Part shown: in pieces, positions 9,098 through 16,872 of the stretch
Layout of the letters: the number at the start of each line of letters is the position of its first letter
How positions within the stretch are numbered: position 1 is the first letter of the stretch
Assembly: GCF_900044055.2 (NCBI RefSeq)
Contig: NZ_FCOX02000046.1
Span: 1-64,000 of the forward strand
Source: Caballeronia calidae
GTDB lineage: Bacteria; Pseudomonadota; Gammaproteobacteria; Burkholderiales; Burkholderiaceae
Direction of reading: 5' to 3'
Length of the DNA: 64,000 bases
Notes under the pieces: generated by a model
Databases searched by the model: none
What the model was told of the DNA's origin: nothing
The model's input: only the letters and a program-made list of their open reading frames with translations
Made by a program: the position numbers and the translations under genes

Positions 9098-9874
9098 TCA
9101 TGCCATTGTGAATCCACCGTTCACACTGAGAGTCTGGCCGGTGATCCAACTCGCATCGTCGCTGCAGAGGAAGCCGACCGCCGCACCAATATCGTCCGGC
9201 TCACCGAGTCGGCCGAGCGGATACGCCTTCAGGACAGCCTTTTTCCGCCGCTCGTACGCTTCCTCTCCCATTTGAGCCCTGAGACTATCTTCGCGTTCGT
9301 TTCGCATCTCAGTATTGGTCGCGCCGGGAGAAACGATGTTGAGCGTGACGCCATCGCGGCCCAACTCCTGGGCGAGGGACTTGACGAGCGCAATGACGGC
9401 ACCCTTCGCGGCAGCATAGTAGGACAGTTTTGCTTGGCCAATTTTCCCGGAATCAGACGCGAGGCAGACGACTCGTCCATATTTTTCTGCGGACATTGCT
9501 GGCAGGAACTCATGCAGGGCGTTCATGGTTCCATAGAGACAGACAGATAGAATGCGGTCCCAGTCGGCCTCGGTCGACTCAAGGAAGCGCTTGTCATCGA
9601 CGAGCGCGGCGCAGTTAACCAAGACCTTAGGCGTACCCAGCGCATCGGCGATTTTTTCGCGCGCAGCGGCTACCTTCTCCTTGACCGTAACGTCGACCGA
9701 CAGGCCCATCGCTCGAATGCCAAATCGCTCCTTGAGCTCGCAAGCGGCTCGTTCAGCGCGCGCTCCGTCAACGTCAAGAATTGCAATTGAATCGCAACTC
9801 GGCGCCAATCGAAGACAACTCGCCCAGCCAATTCCACGTGCACCACCTATTACCACGGCAACTCTTTTGCTCAT
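9098..9874 (-). CDS. SDR family protein with altered catalytic positions
   Basis: A 258-residue short-chain dehydrogenase; the start at 9874 has GGAGGGG just upstream. The glycine motif reads IGGARGIG instead of TGxxxGIG, the NNAG motif is NCAA, and the tetrad Asn is replaced ('SVCLYG' for the usual 'xVNLxG'). The YAAAK motif and a Ser before it are kept, and the end 'ITGQTLSVNGGF' is typical. These changes suggest lower activity or a structural role. It is the second SDR of the operon, 27 bp after the crotonase. In the Bbs pathway the dehydrogenase is a complex of an active and an inactive SDR subunit (BbsCD), so a pseudoenzyme partner of the 7051-7830 protein is an attractive inference. Ordinary activity cannot be excluded. 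Confidence 0.88.
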   Translation of the reverse strand: MSKRVAVVIGGARGIGWASCLRLAPSCDSIAILDVDGARAERAACELKERFGIRAMGLSVDVTVKEKVAAAREKIADALGTPKVLVNCAALVDDKRFLESTEADWDRILSVCLYGTMNALHEFLPAMSAEKYGRVVCLASDSGKIGQAKLSYYAAAKGAVIALVKSLAQELGRDGVTLNIVSPGATNTEMRNEREDSLRAQMGEEAYERRKKAVLKAYPLGRLGEPDDIGAAVGFLCSDDASWITGQTLSVNGGFTMA

Positions 9875-9901
9875 GTTCGCCCCTCCGGCGTTCAAATTAG
9901 G

Positions 9902-10687
9902 TTAGCGCCCGGTGAACCGAGGTGCGCGCTTCTCGAGGAAGGCTCGAACGCCCTCCTGCTTGTCGGTGGTTGTATAGATGGTGTTTACAACAAAACCCTC
10001 GAATTCCAGAGCATCGTCCAACGACATATTCATCCCGGCATAGACCGCTCTTTTGCAGAATTGAAGACTTAACGGAGCGCGCTGTGCGTAGGTCTCGACC
10101 ATATTTAGCGCTTCTTCAAGCGCGCCGCCACGGTTAGTCAGGCGGTTCAAAAGTCCCATCTGCCGTGCCCGGTTCGCGTCGACTGGCTCTGCAGAAAATA
10201 ATATGTCCAATGCATTCGACACACCAATCAATCGCGGCAAACGCTGCGTCCCGCCCGCACCGGGCACGGTGCCGATTTTTGAGCTAGTGATGGTGTAAGA
10301 CGACCCTTCGGCACCAACACGCAAGTCGCACGCCGTGGCTAGTTCTAGGCCGCCCGTGAGGCAGTAACCTTCGATCGCAGCCACAATCGGTTTCGGATTT
10401 GTTTCGAACAATTTGTTCAGGCGACGCCATCTCGACATGTATTCGGTGAAATCCCGCGCCGCCGACATGTCGCGCATACCGTTGAGATCCACGCCCGATG
10501 AAAAGCATGCACCCGCACCTGTCACGATCACTCCGTAAACCGCGTCGCTCACGCCCAAGTCTGCCAAGGCAGCCTCGATTTCGTCCATCATCTTGAAATT
10601 GATGGCGTTTCTCTTTTCTGGCCGGTTGAGTGTGAGTACACCTGCCGCCCCTACCTGCTCGACCTTAACCGTTTCGAATTCGCGCAC
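9902..10687 (-). CDS. Enoyl-CoA hydratase/isomerase (crotonase) family protein
   Basis: A 261-residue crotonase, first gene of the leftward operon. It starts with GTG at 10687, six bases after a perfect AGGAGG. Seen: oxyanion-hole motifs 'GACFSSGVDLNGM' and 'AAIEGYCLTGGLELATACDLR', and the loop 'IGTVPGAGGTQRLPRLIG'. At the places of the two catalytic Glu of rat enoyl-CoA hydratase it has Ser ('SSKIGTVPG' for 'PEIxLGTIPG') and Asp ('NALDIL'), so textbook hydratase chemistry is not assured; isomerase or another crotonase reaction is possible. By position it is the counterpart of BbsH (phenylitaconyl-CoA hydratase). Confidence 0.9.
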   Translation of the reverse strand: MREFETVKVEQVGAAGVLTLNRPEKRNAINFKMMDEIEAALADLGVSDAVYGVIVTGAGACFSSGVDLNGMRDMSAARDFTEYMSRWRRLNKLFETNPKPIVAAIEGYCLTGGLELATACDLRVGAEGSSYTITSSKIGTVPGAGGTQRLPRLIGVSNALDILFSAEPVDANRARQMGLLNRLTNRGGALEEALNMVETYAQRAPLSLQFCKRAVYAGMNMSLDDALEFEGFVVNTIYTTTDKQEGVRAFLEKRAPRFTGR

Positions 10688-10699
10688 CCTTATCCTCCT

Positions 10700-10713
10700 G
10701 GGATGATCATCCC
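10700..10713. promoter_or_regulatory. Palindrome GGGATGATCATCCC beside the crotonase ribosome site
   Basis: A perfect 14-bp palindrome between the nearest TGTTCGAACA site and the AGGAGG of the crotonase gene. In RNA it could form a hairpin next to the Shine-Dalgarno; in DNA it could bind a dimer. No family can be assigned. Confidence 0.35.
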
Positions 10714-10729
10714 GACGATCAAGAATCTT

Positions 10730-10739
10730 TGTTCGAACA
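10730..10739. promoter_or_regulatory. TGTTCGAACA operator copy 1 (crotonase side)
   Basis: A perfect 10-bp palindrome about 43 bp upstream of the GTG start of the leftward operon, a position suited to repression. The same word recurs at 10841, 11124 and 17852, always in gaps before genes of this cluster. Confidence 0.65.
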
Positions 10740-10838
10740 TTTAATCACATGTGTCGAAGACTAAAACTTGAAAGCCGGTCGATACATAGGCATTTTCCCT
10801 AGTCGAATAGCATCCCACACCGTGACTAACTTGTGATA

Positions 10839-10852
10839 AATGTTCGAACATT
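10839..10852. promoter_or_regulatory. TGTTCGAACA operator copy 2 (middle of divergent region)
   Basis: AATGTTCGAACATT, a perfect 14-bp palindrome with the common 10-bp core. It lies 111 bp from copy 1 and 283 bp from copy 3 between the two divergent operons. Confidence 0.65.
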
Positions 10853-11097
10853 GTGAAGAATGAAAAGCACTGCCCAAACGTCATAGACGTTGCCGGACTG
10901 ACGCGACGATCTCGCGCGTCGAGCGCTGTCCTCGGCGCTGACGGGTTCTAGATCTTGCAAACGGGTCGAATGCTCAGCGGTCCCAGCCTGCCTGGCCGGA
11001 GCGGGTTGGCGAGGCACTCGCCTTTGCGCTACGAGTTACTGGGACACGTCCGCGCGTCCTCGTCCAATGGCAGAGGACGTCTGACTAAATATGTCGA

Positions 11098-11126
11098 TTG
11101 ACCACTCAAACCATCTCCTATATTGT
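11098..11126 (+). promoter_or_regulatory. Candidate sigma-70 promoter of the rightward operon
   Basis: TTGACC at 11098-11103, a 17-bp spacer, then TATTGT at 11121-11126, followed by the CoA-transferase start at 11188. The operator palindrome at 11122-11135 covers the -10 and probable start point, the usual arrangement for a repressor. Confidence 0.5.
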
Positions 11127-11135
11127 TCGAACAAT
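11122..11135. promoter_or_regulatory. TGTTCGAACA operator copy 3 (CoA-transferase side)
   Basis: ATTGTTCGAACAAT, a perfect 14-bp palindrome with the common core, 52 bp upstream of the ATG at 11188 and overlapping the candidate -10 box. Confidence 0.65.
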
Positions 11136-11187
11136 CAAGTTGAAATATCGCCAAATTTTTGATCGCTACTGCGTGGGAGAGAGGCAC

Positions 11188-13437
11188 ATGCTGAAGGCAA
11201 CCCCGACATCGTCGAACCGAGACGAGTCGGCAACAAAGGCTGACTGTTTTTTGACTGGTGTGACTGTGCTTGAGCTAGGGGAGCGAGTCGCAGCGGGCGC
11301 GTGTGGAAAGGTACTTGCAGAATTGGGGGCAACTGTAATTGCAATCGAGCCGTCGTCTCATACGGTCTCTGGAAAGTGGATAAATCGCGCAAACACAATG
11401 GCCGGGAAGCGCAGCATGGTCGTCGACCCAGAAAAAGATAGCGACCGCCGCCTGAAGCAGCTCCTCTTGCAAGGCGTTGACGTCATCATCCTGAGTTCCG
11501 ATCTGTCGCACGAGGACATCGACATCTGGAATATGGAGCGCCCGACACCGCAGATTCTTTGTGACATCACCGCCTTCGGGCACACGGGCCCAATGTCTGG
11601 AGAAGCTGCTAGCGATGCCGCAATTCAAGCATGGAGCGGCGTGATGGATACGACCGGACTAAGCGAAAAACCACCTGCCGTCACTACGTCGCCTGTTCTT
11701 GAAATGTCGACCGCCATCTATGCTGGTTGCGCCGTCCTTGCCGCTTTGAAAGTTAGACTTCAAACAGGGTTTGGACAGCGAATCGACATGGCGATCTTCG
11801 ACTGCGCCGTGAACAGTCTGCCAAACTATCTTGCGCTCCATCAGGCAGGAAGACACGTTGGGCGCGTAGGCAATAATCACCCGTTGCATATGCCGTGGGG
11901 CTGCTTCCGAACGCGTGATGGTCGCGTACAAATCTGCGCAGCCACTGATGAGCATTTTTCCAAGATCAGTGCTGCGATCGGCCGACCGGAGCTCGCTCAA
12001 GATCAGCGGTTTCACACCAATGATGCCCGCATGCGTAACCGCGTGGAGTTGAACGACCTGCTTGAAGCGTGGAGCCTTGGGCAGACCATGTCTGAATGCG
12101 AGCAGGTCATGTCCGCTATTGGCATCCCGTGCGGCGCCATTGTGCACGTTGAATCGCTATCGACCGAGCCAAATCTGGTTCATCGTCGAAGTCTGTATGA
12201 GTCGCTCGATCCGACCACCGGTGAATACGTTCGCCTGGCGCGCTCTCCTCTACGTAGCGAGATCGAGCAGTCGTCGGATGCCAAGAACATTCCGGCACCC
12301 AACGCTGACCGCGAAGAGATTAAAAACTGGCTCAAGCTGCGAAATGCAGAGGTGCAGGTGGCAACGCCAGTCAGTGGCGACCCTATTCTTCGTGGGCGGC
12401 CGCTCGATGGCGTCCGGATAATCGAAATTGGGCATTACACGGTCGCACCGCTTGCAAGTCGTCATCTGGGCGCACTTGGCGCAGACGTCGTAAAAATCGA
12501 GTCTCCTTCGGGGGATGCGACTCGTCGCAGTTCCCCGATGCGGGCAGACGGCCAGTCGTACATCTTCGCATTGAGCAACACTGACAAGCGGGGCCGGGTA
12601 CTCGACCTGCGCAAACGAGACGATTGCGATCGGCTGAACCAGCTTCTTGAAGACGCCGACATCCTGATTGAGAATATGAAGCCAGGCGCGCTCTCGCGCT
12701 TCGGGTTTGGCGCAGCAACGCTAGCGAAGAGCCATCCTCATCTGATCACCGTATCCGTCAATGGGTTCGGCGGCGACTCTGTCTACCCAGGACGTCCAGC
12801 ATTCGACACGGTGATTCAGGCTATGTCCGGCCTAATGAGCCTCACGCTCGTGGATGATGAACCGATGAAGACTGGCATATCGGCGTCGGACACCATCGGT
12901 GGGCAGTTCGGAATGCTGGCCTGCCTCGCAGGATGGATTCACCGCGAGCGATTCGGCAGTGCTGTCCACTTCGACATTTCAATGCAGGATACGTCCGTCT
13001 GGATTACCCAGAGCAACTGGCCTCCTGCCGCCCGCCCTTCCCCATTTGAATTGCTTAGGGCGAGCGACGGATATGTCTATGTCGAGGCCCCCGCAGCCCA
13101 AAAATGCGGCTTCCGCGAAACGCTGAGGACCTTTGGCGAAACGCGAGCATCGGTCATCGAACAATTGACGTCAGCCGGCATCAACTGCGCACCAGTGCTT
13201 TCCGTCAGGGAAGCCTTTGAACACGCACAGACCGCCGCCAGACAAATTCTGTTGAGGTCGACGAGCCAGGAAGGTGAGCCATGGCTTGTACTCAACTGTC
13301 CACTTGGTCTGTTGAGCACCCCTCCGCGGGTCCGCTCCGTCATGGGACGCCTCGCCGCCGGCAATCCGGAAGATGATCCGACGCAGCCATCGACTTCCAC
13401 TGACACACACATCGGAGCATCCACATACCATGCCTAA
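11188..13437 (+). CDS. Fused two-domain CaiB/BaiF (family III) CoA-transferase
   Basis: A 749-residue protein with two family III CoA-transferase domains, about residues 20-385 and 415-749. The second opens 'LDGVRIIEIGHYTVAPLAS' and the whole is clearly paralogous to the protein at 3254-5437. Both halves keep Asp at the catalytic place ('MAIFD' and 'ISMQD'). I chose the ATG at 11188 because GGAGAGAGG lies just before it; a longer frame from a TTG at 11098 would run through the promoter and operator. First gene of the rightward operon; its end overlaps the thiolase-like gene by 8 bp. The likely role is activation of the acid substrate with a recycled CoA donor such as succinyl-CoA. Why two such fusions are needed is unclear: different substrates, or hetero-oligomer partners. 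Confidence 0.9.
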   Translation: MLKATPTSSNRDESATKADCFLTGVTVLELGERVAAGACGKVLAELGATVIAIEPSSHTVSGKWINRANTMAGKRSMVVDPEKDSDRRLKQLLLQGVDVIILSSDLSHEDIDIWNMERPTPQILCDITAFGHTGPMSGEAASDAAIQAWSGVMDTTGLSEKPPAVTTSPVLEMSTAIYAGCAVLAALKVRLQTGFGQRIDMAIFDCAVNSLPNYLALHQAGRHVGRVGNNHPLHMPWGCFRTRDGRVQICAATDEHFSKISAAIGRPELAQDQRFHTNDARMRNRVELNDLLEAWSLGQTMSECEQVMSAIGIPCGAIVHVESLSTEPNLVHRRSLYESLDPTTGEYVRLARSPLRSEIEQSSDAKNIPAPNADREEIKNWLKLRNAEVQVATPVSGDPILRGRPLDGVRIIEIGHYTVAPLASRHLGALGADVVKIESPSGDATRRSSPMRADGQSYIFALSNTDKRGRVLDLRKRDDCDRLNQLLEDADILIENMKPGALSRFGFGAATLAKSHPHLITVSVNGFGGDSVYPGRPAFDTVIQAMSGLMSLTLVDDEPMKTGISASDTIGGQFGMLACLAGWIHRERFGSAVHFDISMQDTSVWITQSNWPPAARPSPFELLRASDGYVYVEAPAAQKCGFRETLRTFGETRASVIEQLTSAGINCAPVLSVREAFEHAQTAARQILLRSTSQEGEPWLVLNCPLGLLSTPPRVRSVMGRLAAGNPEDDPTQPSTSTDTHIGASTYHA

Positions 13438-14641
13438 CCTTGATCGACTGAAGCGTCTGTCTGACGAAGTCGCGATTGTTGGCATCGGAGATACAGACTA
13501 CGCCACAGATTACGTGCGCAGCAAAGAGTTCGCTCAAAGGAAACGCGCGGACCCGACCATCGCCCCAGGCCACGACGCCTACACGTTCGCCACGCGCGCA
13601 TTAAAGCGTGCCCTTGATGACTGCGGTCTGGATGTGTCCGACATCGATGGTCTCGTTGTCGGACCAACTCTATCAATTGAGCGAACTGGTGAGGTGCTTG
13701 GCATCGAGTCGAGTTGGTCGTCACAGGCTGACGCTGTCAATGCAATCGTTGAGGCTGCGAGCGCCATTCATGCCGGGCTTGCAGAGTGCGTCGCTCTGGT
13801 CTACGGCAATGATCAGCGAAGCAATGAGAAGCAGTATGGTGGTCCGACGGCTGAGGGCGCGAGATTTCGGGCGTACGTAAACTACGCGCCATGGGGAATG
13901 ACGTCCCAAGGCGGCTTTTACGCGATGATGACGCAACGGTACATGGCGTTACACAATGTCAGCGAAGCAGACCTAGCTCGTATTTCAGTGGCCCAACGCA
14001 AGTTTGCGCAACTGAACGACAATGCAATCATGAGGCAACCCCTCGCGGTCGCCGACTATCTGTCCGCCCGTTACATCTGCGAACCTCTGCGCCTTCCTGA
14101 CTACTGCCTGGTAAACGATGGAGGGGTCGCGCTCATACTTACCACGGCCGAACGGGCCAAGCGAATGCGGCAATCTCCTGTGCTCATCACCGGAATTTCC
14201 CGAAGCGATATGAATCGCGACGCCACGAGCCTTCGTCCCCGGCTAATTGACTTCTACCACACAGCACATCGAAGTGCCGCCCAGCAGGCCTACGAGATGG
14301 CTGGGTTCGGACCGTCGGATATCGGGATGCTGCAGGTCTACGATAGCTTTAGTCCACATGTGCTGTTCGCGCTAGAAGGTTTTGGATTTTGCCCCATTGG
14401 GGAGGGCGCCCGTTTTATCGCAAACGGAAAGATCGAGCCGGGAGGTTCTTTGCCCGTCAATACGTCGGGCGGACACCTCTCCGAATCGTACATGCAGGGC
14501 TGGAACCACCAAGTGGAATCAGTGCGACAGTTGCGCGGGCATGCCGGGAAGCGACAAGTCGAGAATCTCCGAAGAGCGCAATACATCTCCGACGTTGCTG
14601 GAAAGGTGGCAAGCGTGATTTATACGAGAGGTAGCAAATGA
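13430..14641 (+). CDS. Thiolase-like protein (SCP2-thiolase/Ltp2/BbsB type)
   Basis: A 403-residue thiolase-fold protein. The ATG at 13430 overlaps the end of the CoA-transferase gene, and the gene ends in an ATGA overlap with the DUF35 gene. Seen: 'VAIVGIGDTDY' at the N-terminus, 'VNDGGVALILT', 'VYDSFSPHVLFALEGFGFCPIGEG' and 'NTSGGHLSESYMQGWNH'. The nucleophilic Cys expected near residue 98 is absent ('SSWSSQADA') and the usual GHP histidine motif is replaced by 'ESYMQGW'. Such proteins paired with a DUF35 subunit occur as steroid side-chain aldolases (Ltp2-ChsH2) and as the thiolase BbsAB of anaerobic toluene degradation. The chain-cleaving step of the cluster is therefore its most likely job, either retro-aldol or thiolytic. 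Confidence 0.88.
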   Translation: MPNLDRLKRLSDEVAIVGIGDTDYATDYVRSKEFAQRKRADPTIAPGHDAYTFATRALKRALDDCGLDVSDIDGLVVGPTLSIERTGEVLGIESSWSSQADAVNAIVEAASAIHAGLAECVALVYGNDQRSNEKQYGGPTAEGARFRAYVNYAPWGMTSQGGFYAMMTQRYMALHNVSEADLARISVAQRKFAQLNDNAIMRQPLAVADYLSARYICEPLRLPDYCLVNDGGVALILTTAERAKRMRQSPVLITGISRSDMNRDATSLRPRLIDFYHTAHRSAAQQAYEMAGFGPSDIGMLQVYDSFSPHVLFALEGFGFCPIGEGARFIANGKIEPGGSLPVNTSGGHLSESYMQGWNHQVESVRQLRGHAGKRQVENLRRAQYISDVAGKVASVIYTRGSK

Positions 14642-15060
14642 TACTGAGTGCGAGACCGCTGCCCATCATTGAAGCATACGATCGCCCCTTCTGGGAGGCG
14701 GTAAGCCTTCGTACTTTCAGCCTGCAGCAATGCGACGCCTGTATTCACGTTTGGTATCCGCCCGGACCCGTCTGTCCCCGTTGTCTTTCGGAGAAGTGGC
14801 AATGGAGACCCGTCACTGGGAAAGGGCGGATTGTCGCATGGACAACCTTCCACAGACAGTATTTCGAGGAGTTCCCTGTTCCCCATGTCGTTGTAAGCGT
14901 CGAACTTGAGGAAGGTCCGCTCGTCATAGCGGACCTTGCGAATAGCGGCACAGCTCAACTCCGGCTCGATGCGCCGGTCAGCATCCGATACGTCCCTGTG
15001 ACTTCCGGGACCACCGAATGGCTGATCTATCAATGGGTGCTCGACACAAATGAGTCCTAG
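14638..15060 (+). CDS. Zn-ribbon/OB-fold protein (DUF35), partner of the thiolase-like protein
   Basis: A 140-residue DUF35 protein: a rubredoxin-like zinc ribbon with C32, C35, C46 and C49 (C-x2-C-x10-C-x2-C), then an OB-fold with 'GKGRIVAWTTFHRQYF' and 'PHVVVSVELEEGPLVIADL'. Its ATG overlaps the thiolase-like stop codon (ATGA), so translation is coupled and a 1:1 complex is likely. In known pairs (ChsH2 with Ltp2, BbsA with BbsB) the DUF35 subunit is required for activity and helps bind the CoA moiety. The family assignment is firm; the function follows from the pairing. Confidence 0.92.
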   Translation: MILSARPLPIIEAYDRPFWEAVSLRTFSLQQCDACIHVWYPPGPVCPRCLSEKWQWRPVTGKGRIVAWTTFHRQYFEEFPVPHVVVSVELEEGPLVIADLANSGTAQLRLDAPVSIRYVPVTSGTTEWLIYQWVLDTNES

Positions 15061-15070
15061 AGGTCGCGAT

Positions 15071-16348
15071 ATGCCAGTCGAGATAGATGCTTGCTCCTTG
15101 AATCTCCCCGGCCTGATTCGTCCTGGCGATACGGTCATATGGTCACAGGGAACCAGTGAACCTCTTGCCCTGGTACGCTCACTAATCGAACAAAGGTACG
15201 ACCTTGGAGGGCGGGTCCGCGTCTTCCTCGGCAGCAGCTATGCTGAGGCCATCGCGGTCGAACACGCTGACTGCTTTGACTTTGTCGGTATTGGCGCTGT
15301 TGGCCGCGCAAGGGACTTCGCACGCGCCGGCGTACTCGACATCATTCCCTGTCACCTGAGCGACATTCCCCGTTTTTTTTCGGACGGCACCATCCCAATC
15401 GACGTAGTCTTTTTGCAAGCTGCGCAACGTGGCGACGGCTCGCTTAGCTTCGGCCCAATCTGCAGCTACCTTCCCGCCGCTGTTAGGCAAGCGCGAGTCG
15501 TTATTGCAGAAGTGAACGCGCAGGCTCCTTGGAGTCATTCAAGCGCAACTCTGGACATTGCCGATGTCGATTTCATTGTACGCAGCGACTATCCGATTGC
15601 GACGCTCCCTCGGCGCTCGCCGAGCGAATCGGATCGGCTGATAGCCCAGAGGGTCGGCACGTTGATTCCGGACAAGGCGATTCTTCAGCTTGGCATCGGC
15701 TCTCTGCCGGATGCAATACTAGGTGGGTTGACAGGACATAGAGAATTAGGTCTGCATTCCGGCATCCTGAGCGACGCCATGGTGGACCTCGTCGAACAGG
15801 GTGTGGTGACAAATGCAACAAAACCTGTCGATTGCGGTATATCAGTAACCGGCGGAGTCTTCGGCAGCCAAAAACTTTACGATTTTGTGCATGAGAATCC
15901 GCTGGTCAGAGTGGATCCGATCGAATACACACATTCGATTTCCGTTCTCGCCCAATTTCCCAATTTTGTAGCAGTGAACTCCACCATTGAGGTTGACCTT
16001 ACCGGGCAGGTGAATGGCGAAACCGCGGCCGGGCACTATCTAGGAACGGTCGGTGGACTTACAGACTTTTCGCGGGCCGCGTCCATTGCTCCAGGTGGCC
16101 GCTCAATAATCGCCCTCCCTGCACGCTCGAACGACGGAAAACACAGCCGCGTGGTCTCAAGACTTTCGAGCGGGATCGCAACTGCGGCAAGAGCCGACGC
16201 AGATTGGGTGGTGACGGAATTCGGCGCGGCGAGGTTGAAAGGAAAATCGATCCGGGAGCGCGTTCGCGAAATGCTGCAACTGGCGCATCCTGACGATCGC
16301 GAACGTCTCGAAAGTGAAGCAGCACAAATTCCCGGCTTTTGTCGCTGA
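15071..16348 (+). CDS. Acetyl-CoA hydrolase / 4-hydroxybutyrate CoA-transferase family protein
   Basis: A 425-residue family I-type CoA-transferase. Seen: 'LVRSLIEQRYDLGG' near the N-terminus, 'LQLGIGSLPDAILGGLTGHRELGLHSGIL' in the middle, and 'NSTIEVDLTGQVNGE', which holds the Glu that forms the glutamyl-CoA thioester in this family, then 'GGLTDFSRAA' and 'VVTEFGAARLKGKSIRER'. I prefer the ATG at 15071 (AGAGG eight bases upstream) over the ATG at 15050 inside the DUF35 gene. Last gene of the rightward operon. It may move CoA from a product such as acetyl- or succinyl-CoA to another acid, or hydrolyse a CoA ester. Confidence 0.88.
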   Translation: MPVEIDACSLNLPGLIRPGDTVIWSQGTSEPLALVRSLIEQRYDLGGRVRVFLGSSYAEAIAVEHADCFDFVGIGAVGRARDFARAGVLDIIPCHLSDIPRFFSDGTIPIDVVFLQAAQRGDGSLSFGPICSYLPAAVRQARVVIAEVNAQAPWSHSSATLDIADVDFIVRSDYPIATLPRRSPSESDRLIAQRVGTLIPDKAILQLGIGSLPDAILGGLTGHRELGLHSGILSDAMVDLVEQGVVTNATKPVDCGISVTGGVFGSQKLYDFVHENPLVRVDPIEYTHSISVLAQFPNFVAVNSTIEVDLTGQVNGETAAGHYLGTVGGLTDFSRAASIAPGGRSIIALPARSNDGKHSRVVSRLSSGIATAARADADWVVTEFGAARLKGKSIRERVREMLQLAHPDDRERLESEAAQIPGFCR

Positions 16349-16838
16349 GTCAGTGAGTCACTTTAGCCGGATCACATCGAAACAGACGCTCTCGCAAGCG
16401 AGAGCTCCAACGCATGGAGGCTCGGAGCTTCTTGCCCTGCTTGACGGGATGGATCTACGAGTCCCCTCGCATTGCTTACTCGCGGACATAGGGCACCTTT
16501 GCCAACACTGCGGCTGCATATTCAAGCTGCGCAGGCTGATGTCGGCTCGTCCCTGTCCGAACAGGAACAGCGCTCAATCTATCCGACAAGCCCAGCCTTG
16601 GGTCCTCGGCGGCTTCCCGCTGGAACGCCCACTGCCTGGTCTAACATAAGCGGGCGACAACGGTGATAGCCGACAAGCTCAGTTCTGGATCTTCGAATTA
16701 ATTTCGTCCTGGGCTGATACCGATGAGCAGGCACAAATGCCCTGCCACTGACGCACACGTCAATGTCAACGGCGCCACTGCGAATATTCTGCCGCTACGG
16801 CGATGGACAAGATTACAGCGAAACACTCGTATTGATTG
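16349..16838. other. Gene-free stretch after the rightward operon
   Basis: No recognisable domain in any frame. It lies between the convergent ends of the rightward operon and the BadI-like gene; only the hairpins at its right border stand out. Confidence 0.4.
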
Positions 16839-16864
16839 CTCCGGCGCGACCTGTCGCGCCGGAG
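16839..16864. terminator. Strong hairpin between convergent genes
   Basis: CTCCGGCGCGAC and GTCGCGCCGGAG form a perfect 12-bp inverted repeat separated by two bases (11 pairs with a four-base loop in RNA). No long T-run follows on either strand, so it is a transcription barrier or a Rho-assisted/bidirectional terminator rather than a classic intrinsic one. Confidence 0.45.
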
Positions 16865-16872
16865 CTCCGCCG

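Noticed and set aside
11098..11187. Extended N-terminus of the second fused CoA-transferase from a TTG
   Set aside because: It would translate the promoter and operator; the ATG at 11188 has a strong ribosome site and gives the normal domain start.
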